Below are positions 1 to 8,519 of a stretch of 8,519 bases of DNA, one piece after another; positions within the stretch are counted from its first letter, which is position 1; every line of letters starts with the position of its first letter. The stretch is from Microthrixaceae bacterium (GTDB lineage: Bacteria; Actinomycetota; Acidimicrobiia; Acidimicrobiales; Acidimicrobilacustridaceae). Made by a program: the position numbers and the translations under genes. Where the stretch lies: positions 1-8,519 of the forward strand of contig CANGMY010000050.1 of assembly GCA_947455015.1 (NCBI GenBank), given 5' to 3'. The notes beneath the pieces are model-generated. The model saw only the letters and a program-made list of their open reading frames with translations. It had not been told where the DNA came from and ran no database searches.

Positions 1-2806
1 GGAATCGGCAAAGGCCTACTTCCGCAACGCGTTCTTCGAGAACCGTCGTTACGACCTCTCACGCGTTGGTCGTTACAAGCTCAACCGCAAGCTCGGACCG
101 GAACTCGACAAGATCGAGAAACTGTTCAACATCAAGCTTGAGCGTCCCGAACTCGATCAGTCGGTGCTTACGCCGTCTGAAGTTCTTGCCGCAACCACCT
201 ATCTTCTGAACCTCGTGAACGCCGAGCCGGGTTACCGACTCGACGATCAGGACCATTTCGCCAACCGTCGTATTCGTTCCGTCGGCGAACTCATTCAGAA
301 CCAGGTCCGTATCGGTCTGTCACGTATGGAACGTGTTGTGCGTGAGCGCATGACCACCCAAGACGTCGAGGCCATCACGCCGCAGACCCTCATCAACATT
401 CGCCCCGTCGTTGCGTCGATCAAGGAGTTCTTCGGAACTTCGCAGTTGTCGCAGTTCATGGATCAGGTCAACCCGCTTTCGGGCCTTACCCATCGTCGTC
501 GTCTTTCAGCGCTCGGCCCGGGTGGTCTGTCACGTGAGCGTGCTGGCTTCGAAGTCCGCGACGTTCACTTCAGTCACTACGGCCGTATGTGCCCGATTGA
601 AACTCCTGAAGGCCCGAACATCGGTCTCATCGGTGCACTCGCAACCTTCGCTCGCGTCAACGCGTTTGGTTTCATCGAGTCGCCGTACCGCAAGGTTGTC
701 AACGGTCGAGTCACCGACGAAATCGTCTACCTCGCTGCTGATGAGGAAGAGGAATACGTCGTTGCGCAGGCCAATGCGCCGCTCAACCCGGACGGCACGT
801 TCCGCGCCGATCGCGTTCTTGTGCGTCGTTCACCGCAGGCGGCAACGCTTGGCGAACTGAAGCTCATGCTCGAACGTGACGTCTTCTTCGGTGCAACCAC
901 CGAAATTTCAAACGTCGCGCCTGCTGAAGTTCAGCTCATGGACGTTTCGCCGAAGCAGATCGTTTCGGTCGCAACCGCACTCATTCCTTTCCTCGAGCAC
1001 GACGACGCAAACCGTGCGCTCATGGGCGCCAACATGCAGCGTCAGGCCGTTCCGTTGCTGCGTGCGGAAGCTCCGTACATCGGTACCGGAATCGAATCAC
1101 GCGCTGCTCGCGATGCTGCCGACATGATCCTCGCCGAGGAAGACGGCACCATCACCGAGGTCGATGGCAACGCCATCACTGTTCAGTACAAGAACAAGGG
1201 CCGCGTTGTTTACCGTCTCCTCAAGTTCGAACGTTCGAACCAGGACACCTGCATCAACCAGAAGCCGATCGTTGCGCAGGGACAGGTCATCAAGAAGGGC
1301 GACATCCTCGCTCACGGTCCGTCCACCGATAACGGTGAACTCGCACTCGGAAAGAACCTTGTCGTGGCCTTCATGCCATGGGAGGGCTACAACTTCGAGG
1401 ACGCCATCATCCTGTCCGAGCGTCTTGTGAAGGACGACGTTCTTACGTCGATTCACATCAAGGAACACGAGATCGATGCTCGTGACACCAAGCTTGGTCC
1501 GGAAGAAATCACCCGAGACATTCCGAACCTTTCCGACGAAATCCTCGCCGACCTCGACGAGCGCGGCATCATCCGCGTTGGTGCCGAGGTTTCTGCTGGC
1601 GATGTTCTTGTCGGCAAGGTCACCCCAAAGGGTGAAACAGAACTCACGCCGGAAGAGCGTCTCCTTCGTGCCATCTTCGGTGAAAAGGCTCGCGAAGTTC
1701 GCGACACCTCGCTCAAGGTTCCGCACGGCGAAAAGGGCAAGGTCATCGACGTCAAGGTGTTCAGCCGCGACGACGGTCACGAACTTCCCCCGGGCGTCAA
1801 CCAACTCGTTCGTGTGTATGTCGCACAGAAGCGAAAGATCAGCGTGGGCGACAAGCTCGCTGGTCGTCACGGCAACAAGGGTGTTATCTCTCGAATCCTT
1901 CCGATCGAAGACATGCCCTTCATGGCCGATGGCACGTCCGTCGACATCATCCTCAACCCGCTTGGTGTTCCTTCCCGAATGAACGTCGGTCAGGTTCTTG
2001 AAGCGCATCTCGGTTACGCCGCTCGTTACGGCTGGACCGTCGACGGTGAAACCGTTGGTCAAGAGCCCATCCGCGGCACCGAGAAGAAGACCCGTCCGGT
2101 CACTCCTCCTTCAACGCTCATTGCAACGCCCGTCTTCGACGGCGCTCATTGGGACGAACTCGAAGGTGCGGGCAAGCACCCGACCATCAAGAAGATTTTC
2201 CAGAACCTGCAGCCTGAGGCAACCGATGCTCGCTACGGCGACAACGGCCGCATGATGCAGGACGACGGAAAGATCACGCTCTATAACGGCCGCACCGGCG
2301 AGAAGTACGACAACCCGATCACCGTCGGCATTGTGTACATCCTCAAGCTTGCGCATTTGGTCGACGACAAGATCCACGCTCGTTCGACCGGTCCGTACTC
2401 CATGATCACCCAGCAGCCGCTGGGCGGTAAGGCGCAGTTCGGTGGCCAGCGATTCGGTGAAATGGAGGTGTGGGCACTCGAGGCGTACGGCGCTGCGTAC
2501 TGCCTGCAGGAACTCCTCACCATCAAGTCCGATGACGTTCTTGGCCGCGTGAAGGTCTACGAGGCCATCGTCAAGGGCGAGAACATTCCCGAGCCGGGCA
2601 TCCCCGAGAGCTTCAAGGTTCTCATTAAGGAAATGCAGGCACTTTGTCTCAACGTCGAGGTGCTCAACACCTCAGGCGCCGAGATCGAAATGCGTGAGCT
2701 CGACGAAGACATCTTCCGTACCGCCGAAGAACTCGGCATCGATCTTTCACGTCCGGAACGCGGCAGTGATGAAGAAGATGCCCGCCGCCAGGCAGAGAGG
2801 GGCTGA
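1..2806 (+). CDS. rpoB: DNA-directed RNA polymerase subunit beta, 5'-truncated by window edge
   Basis: Beta subunit of RNA polymerase. With beta' it forms the active-site cleft that synthesises RNA from NTPs on a DNA template. The frame is open from base 2, so the true start lies upstream. 934 residues are visible, against about 1170 in mycobacterial RpoB, so roughly 240 N-terminal residues are missing. The first ATG in frame (within codons near 340) and other internal starts are not real starts, because family sequence such as YDLSRVGRYKLNRKL precedes them. Visible landmarks in order are the rifampicin-region motif SQLSQFMDQVNPLSGLTHRR (434-514), CPIETPEGPNIGLI (about 590-630), KLAGRHGNKGV with the active-site lysines (about 1850-1885), the LNPLGVPSRMNVGQ segment, and the C-terminal GGKAQFGGQRFGEMEVWALE anchor that packs on beta'. 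The stop is TGA at 2804-2806. A short acidic tail follows the conserved end. rpoC begins 4 nt downstream, so the two are surely co-transcribed. Confidence 0.98.
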   Translation, partial: ESAKAYFRNAFFENRRYDLSRVGRYKLNRKLGPELDKIEKLFNIKLERPELDQSVLTPSEVLAATTYLLNLVNAEPGYRLDDQDHFANRRIRSVGELIQNQVRIGLSRMERVVRERMTTQDVEAITPQTLINIRPVVASIKEFFGTSQLSQFMDQVNPLSGLTHRRRLSALGPGGLSRERAGFEVRDVHFSHYGRMCPIETPEGPNIGLIGALATFARVNAFGFIESPYRKVVNGRVTDEIVYLAADEEEEYVVAQANAPLNPDGTFRADRVLVRRSPQAATLGELKLMLERDVFFGATTEISNVAPAEVQLMDVSPKQIVSVATALIPFLEHDDANRALMGANMQRQAVPLLRAEAPYIGTGIESRAARDAADMILAEEDGTITEVDGNAITVQYKNKGRVVYRLLKFERSNQDTCINQKPIVAQGQVIKKGDILAHGPSTDNGELALGKNLVVAFMPWEGYNFEDAIILSERLVKDDVLTSIHIKEHEIDARDTKLGPEEITRDIPNLSDEILADLDERGIIRVGAEVSAGDVLVGKVTPKGETELTPEERLLRAIFGEKAREVRDTSLKVPHGEKGKVIDVKVFSRDDGHELPPGVNQLVRVYVAQKRKISVGDKLAGRHGNKGVISRILPIEDMPFMADGTSVDIILNPLGVPSRMNVGQVLEAHLGYAARYGWTVDGETVGQEPIRGTEKKTRPVTPPSTLIATPVFDGAHWDELEGAGKHPTIKKIFQNLQPEATDARYGDNGRMMQDDGKITLYNGRTGEKYDNPITVGIVYILKLAHLVDDKIHARSTGPYSMITQQPLGGKAQFGGQRFGEMEVWALEAYGAAYCLQELLTIKSDDVLGRVKVYEAIVKGENIPEPGIPESFKVLIKEMQALCLNVEVLNTSGAEIEMRELDEDIFRTAEELGIDLSRPERGSDEEDARRQAERG
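434..514 (+). other. rpoB: Rifampicin-resistance-determining region of rpoB
   Basis: These 27 codons correspond to E. coli RpoB residues 507-533, the segment of the rifampicin pocket where most resistance changes occur. The main contact and resistance positions carry the sensitive-type residue: Gln513, Phe514, Asp516, His526, Arg529, Ser531 and Leu533 (E. coli numbering). Two positions differ from E. coli: Val at 518 (GTC, 467-469), normally Asn, and Arg at 527 (494-496), normally Lys. Position 518 varies naturally among bacteria (Thr in Thermus, as I recall). I infer a rifampicin-sensitive enzyme, but the Val has not been tested here. Confidence 0.9.
2794..2802 (+). promoter_or_regulatory. 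Ribosome binding site of rpoC, inside the rpoB 3' end
   Basis: The purine run AGAGAGGGG lies 8 nt before the ATG at 2811 and overlaps the last rpoB codons. It decides the rpoC start: the frame is open back to an ATG at 2694, but the extra 39 codons overlap rpoB and show no RpoC-like sequence. The next ATG, two codons later at 2817, would give the MLDVN start used in mycobacteria, but its spacing from the purine run is 14 nt, longer than usual. Confidence 0.75.
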
Positions 2807-2810
2807 AGTC

Positions 2811-6908
<4,098 letters not shown>

Positions 6909-6918
6909 TCCCGGTTTC

Positions 6919-6947
6919 GGGGGTTTGCCCAGAACGGGCTGACCCCC
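6919..6947 (+). terminator. Strong hairpin just after rpoC (possible terminator or processing site)
   Basis: The arms GGGGGTTTGCCC (6919-6930) and GGGCTGACCCCC (6936-6947) pair around the loop AGAAC. They give GGGGG/CCCCC, T-A, a T-G wobble, one T-T mismatch and GCCC/GGGC. It begins 11 nt after the rpoC stop, where a terminator or attenuator would sit between rpoBC and the str genes. No T-run follows (the next bases are CTAACCTTGCC), so it is not a canonical intrinsic terminator. It could act as a weak terminator, an RNA-stability element or a cleavage site that lets rpoBC and rpsL-rpsG levels differ. Function is inferred from structure and position only. Confidence 0.4.
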
Positions 6948-6961
6948 CTAACCTTGCCCTC

Positions 6962-6986
6962 CGCTTCGGGGCCGGTCCCCGTAGCG
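6962..6986 (+). promoter_or_regulatory. GC-rich hairpin in the rpsL leader
   Basis: CGCT-T-CGGGG (6962-6971) pairs with CCCCG-T-AGCG (6977-6986) around the loop CCGGT. This gives 9 base pairs interrupted by one T-T mismatch. It ends 11 nt upstream of the rpsL Shine-Dalgarno and has no following T-run, so it is better read as a 5' leader structure than a terminator. Possible roles are mRNA stability, a target for a ribosomal protein, or part of a switch with the hairpin at 6919-6947. None of these can be decided from the sequence alone. Confidence 0.35.
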
Positions 6987-6997
6987 ATATGAACGCC

Positions 6998-7004
6998 AGA
7001 AAGG
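6998..7004 (+). promoter_or_regulatory. Ribosome binding site of rpsL
   Basis: AGAAAGG lies 6 nt before a GTG codon at 7011. This supports the non-ATG start of rpsL, which the protein family also demands, since MPTIQQLVRKG is the usual S12 N-terminus. Confidence 0.75.
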
Positions 7005-7010
7005 TTCGTT

Positions 7011-7382
7011 GTGCCCACCATTCAGCAGTTGGTCCGTAAGGGCCGCCAGTCGAAGCCCGCGAAGGGCAAGACCCCGGCCCTCAAGGGCGCTCCGCAGCGA
7101 CGGGGCGTGTGCACGCGCGTCTACACGACCACGCCGAAGAAGCCGAACTCCGCACTCCGCAAGGTTGCTCGTGTTCGTTTGTCTTCCGGCATGGAAGTCA
7201 CTGCGTACATCCCGGGTGAAGGACACAACCTCCAAGAGCACAGCATCGTGCTCGTGCGCGGTGGTCGTGTGAAGGATCTTCCGGGTGTGCGTTACAAGAT
7301 CATCCGCGGCACCCTCGACACTTCGGGTGTGCGCGATCGCAAGCAGGCCCGTAGCCGTTACGGCGCCAAGAAGGAAAGCTGA
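7011..7382 (+). CDS. rpsL: 30S ribosomal protein S12
   Basis: S12 sits in the decoding centre of the 30S subunit and helps control tRNA selection accuracy. The protein is 123 residues, the normal length for the actinobacterial form, and starts at GTG with the family N-terminus MPTIQQLVRKG. The conserved loops are TTTPKKPNSALRK and GRVKDLPGVRYK. Lys43 and Lys88 (mycobacterial numbering, identical here), the two classic streptomycin-resistance positions, are both the sensitive-type Lys. Asp89, the residue methylthiolated by RimO in species that have that enzyme, is present. The C-terminus RKQARSRYGAKKES is typical. The rpoC-to-rpsL gap is 102 nt. The TGA stop at 7380-7382 is one base from the rpsG start, so the two S-protein genes are translationally close and share an mRNA. 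Confidence 0.98.
   Translation: MPTIQQLVRKGRQSKPAKGKTPALKGAPQRRGVCTRVYTTTPKKPNSALRKVARVRLSSGMEVTAYIPGEGHNLQEHSIVLVRGGRVKDLPGVRYKIIRGTLDTSGVRDRKQARSRYGAKKES
7372..7375 (+). promoter_or_regulatory. Ribosome binding site of rpsG, inside the rpsL 3' end
   Basis: AGGA within AAGGAAAG lies 8 nt before the ATG at 7384 and inside the last codons of rpsL. It selects 7384 as the rpsG start. The frame is open upstream to an ATG at 7285, but those 33 extra codons overlap rpsL and do not resemble S7. Confidence 0.7.
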
Positions 7383-7383
7383 T

Positions 7384-7854
7384 ATGCCTCGTAAGGGTCC
7401 CGCACCCCGCCGCGAACTGATGCCCGATCCGATCTACCGATCGGTTGTCGTTACTCAGCTTGTTAACAAGGTCCTGCAGCGCGGCAAGCGCTCGACCGCC
7501 GAGCGCATCGTTTACGAAGCACTCACCATGATCGAAGCCAAGACCGGCACCGAGCCGATTGCAACGCTGAAGCGTGCAGTCGACAACGTCAAGCCGCAGC
7601 TTGAGGTTCGTAGCCGTCGTGTTGGTGGCGCCACCTACCAGGTGCCCGTCGAGGTTCGTCCCCGTCGCGCCAACACTCTCGCCATTCGTTGGATCGTGGG
7701 TTACTCACGCCAGCGTCGTGAGCGCACGATGGCAGAGCGTCTCGCAAATGAACTGATGGATGCCGCCAACGGTGTTGGTGCATCAATTAAGCGTCGCGAA
7801 GATCTCTACAAGATGGCCGAATCCAACAAGGCGTTTGCTCACTACCGCTGGTAG
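7384..7854 (+). CDS. rpsG: 30S ribosomal protein S7
   Basis: S7 is a primary 16S rRNA-binding protein that starts assembly of the 30S head and lies near the E site. It is 156 residues, the standard length in most bacteria including actinobacteria. It begins with MPRKGPAPRRE, carries the conserved core NVKPQLEVRSRRVGGATYQV followed by PVEVRPRR and WIVGYSRQRRE, and ends with NKAFAHYRW. It starts one base after the rpsL stop. In E. coli S7 represses its own operon by binding the long rpsL-rpsG spacer; that spacer is absent here, so any autoregulation would need another site. The gene ends with two consecutive in-frame stops, TAG TAG (7852-7857). Confidence 0.98.
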   Translation: MPRKGPAPRRELMPDPIYRSVVVTQLVNKVLQRGKRSTAERIVYEALTMIEAKTGTEPIATLKRAVDNVKPQLEVRSRRVGGATYQVPVEVRPRRANTLAIRWIVGYSRQRRERTMAERLANELMDAANGVGASIKRREDLYKMAESNKAFAHYRW

Positions 7855-7876
7855 TAGTCACGTTGGTTCTTGCCGA

Positions 7877-7897
7877 CGCCCCGCCTTGTGCGGGGCG
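7877..7897 (+). terminator. GC-rich hairpin between rpsG and fusA (possible terminator or attenuator)
   Basis: CGCCCCGC (7877-7884) and GCGGGGCG (7890-7897) form a perfect 8-bp stem around the loop CTTGT, 22 nt after the rpsG stop. GA just 5' of the stem could pair further with TC at 7901-7902 past a small bulge. No T-run follows (the next bases are CCGTCGCGAAAC), so canonical intrinsic termination is unlikely. It may partly terminate, or stabilise the 3' end of a processed rpsL-rpsG message. The remaining 80 nt to fusA show no clear promoter to my eye. Confidence 0.4.
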
Positions 7898-7966
7898 CCG
7901 TCGCGAAACAAGCAGTTCCCCCCACTTCGTTCCTTCACAACTTCCCCTGACCGCCAGTCACACGAC

Positions 7967-7970
7967 AGGA
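7967..7970 (+). promoter_or_regulatory. Ribosome binding site of fusA
   Basis: AGGA, in the context ACAGGACC, sits 7 nt before the ATG at 7978. This fixes the fusA start. Confidence 0.7.
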
Positions 7971-7977
7971 CCTGACG

Positions 7978-8519
7978 ATGGCATCACGCCCGCATCCTCT
8001 TGATAAGACCCGCAATATCGGCATCATGGCCCACATTGACGCGGGCAAGACCACCACGACCGAGCGGATCCTCTATTACACCGGTAAGAACTACAAGATC
8101 GGTGAAGTTCATGATGGCGGCGCCACCATGGACTGGATGGTCCAGGAACAAGAGCGTGGTATCACCATCACCTCTGCTGCGACCACGTGCTTTTGGGAAG
8201 ACCATCGCATCAACATCATCGATACCCCCGGCCACGTCGACTTCACCGTCGAGGTCGAGCGCTCACTTCGCGTGCTCGATGGCGCGGTTGCAGTATTCGA
8301 CGGTGTTGCTGGTGTGGAACCGCAGACCGAAACGGTGTGGCGTCAGGCCAACAAGTACAACGTTCCCCGTATCTGCTTCGTGAACAAGATGGACCGTCTT
8401 GGCGCTGACTTCTACGCCGCGCTCGACTCCATCAAGGATCGCCTCGAAGCCAACACCGCGGTGTTGCAGCTTCCGATCGGCGCCGAAGGTAACTACAAGG
8501 GCGTTGTCGACCTCGTCAC
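7978..8519 (+). CDS. fusA: Translation elongation factor G, 3'-truncated by window edge
   Basis: EF-G is the ribosome-dependent GTPase that drives translocation of tRNA and mRNA, and with RRF it recycles ribosomes. 180 complete codons are visible out of about 700 in the family; the frame runs off the window end. Only part of the GTPase domain (domain I) is seen. G1 is AHIDAGKT (residues 18-25), G2 has Thr63 in GITITSAATT, G3 is DTPGH (82-86) with the catalytic His86, and G4 is NKMD (136-139). Segments such as YYTGKNYKIGEVHDGGATMDW and PRICFVNKMDRLGADFY identify EF-G rather than EF-Tu, LepA or TetM-like protection proteins. It follows rpsG by 123 nt in the classical str operon order; tuf would be expected downstream, outside the window. 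Confidence 0.97.
   Translation, partial: MASRPHPLDKTRNIGIMAHIDAGKTTTTERILYYTGKNYKIGEVHDGGATMDWMVQEQERGITITSAATTCFWEDHRINIIDTPGHVDFTVEVERSLRVLDGAVAVFDGVAGVEPQTETVWRQANKYNVPRICFVNKMDRLGADFYAALDSIKDRLEANTAVLQLPIGAEGNYKGVVDLV

Noticed and set aside
1097..2062. Long open frame of 321 codons on the minus strand inside rpoB
   Set aside because: It lies wholly antisense to highly conserved rpoB sequence, has no recognisable family motifs, and is explained by codon bias of the sense gene. Other antisense frames over rpoC (for example 3519-3998 and 4515-5054) are the same.
2694..2810. Upstream ATG giving RpoC 39 extra N-terminal residues
   Set aside because: The extension overlaps the rpoB end in another frame and does not resemble RpoC. 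The ATG at 2811 has a good Shine-Dalgarno and the family N-terminus.
6925..6954. Possible promoter TTGCCC - 18 nt - TAACCT before rpsL
   Set aside because: The -35-like hexamer matches poorly and both elements overlap or abut the hairpin. In GC-rich DNA such matches are common by chance. Transcript start mapping would be needed to support it.
6989..7039. 16-codon ATG mini-frame overlapping the rpsL start, possible leader peptide
   Set aside because: It has no Shine-Dalgarno (GC hairpin sequence precedes it), is out of frame with rpsL, and shows no codon pattern suggesting attenuation.
7285..7383. Upstream start giving S7 33 extra residues
   Set aside because: It overlaps rpsL, lacks S7 similarity, and MPRKGPAPRRE at 7384 is the standard S7 N-terminus with its own Shine-Dalgarno.

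Overview
The window carries the rpoBC–str core of a bacterial chromosome, read entirely on the + strand: the 3' part of rpoB, complete rpoC, complete rpsL, complete rpsG and the 5' end of fusA. Every gene has its standard family sequence, and the reading frames are intact apart from the two cut by the window edges. No mobile element, tRNA, rRNA or CRISPR array is visible. No stretch without a gene exceeds about 125 bases.

The organism is most likely an actinobacterium. RpoC carries the long charged coiled-coil insertion near its N-terminus that is typical of actinobacterial beta' subunits (about residues 154-238). RpoB, S12, S7 and EF-G all read closest to actinobacterial versions as I remember them. 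The sequence is moderately GC-rich and favours CGT for Arg and CTC/CTT for Leu. It lacks the extreme third-position GC of Streptomyces-type genomes, and several residues differ from Mycobacterium. An Acidimicrobiia-like lineage is a reasonable guess from memory, but the window does not prove it.

Layout: rpoB (1-2806, 5' end missing) is followed after 4 nt by rpoC (2811-6908), whose Shine-Dalgarno lies inside the end of rpoB. A 102-nt spacer (6909-7010) holds two strong GC-rich hairpins and the Shine-Dalgarno of rpsL. rpsL (7011-7382, GTG start) and rpsG (7384-7854) are separated by one base. A 123-nt spacer (7855-7977) with another GC-rich hairpin leads to fusA (7978 to beyond the window end). 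Functionally the cluster couples the two large subunits of RNA polymerase with two 30S proteins and the translocase EF-G.

The most interesting signal is inside RpoC. (1) Three of the four cysteines of the second structural zinc site (Zn2) are replaced (Pro892, Asp970 and Ser977, with only Cys980 left), while the N-terminal zinc site is intact. (2) The nearly invariant His at the N-terminal end of the bridge helix is Pro855, followed by an Ala-to-Val change at residue 862. (3) The protein ends in a roughly 104-residue tail that is strongly acidic and Ala-rich. Smaller points are a Val at a naturally variable position inside the RpoB rifampicin region and the spacer hairpins. I see no unknown multi-gene system here; the novelty, if any, is in the polymerase itself.
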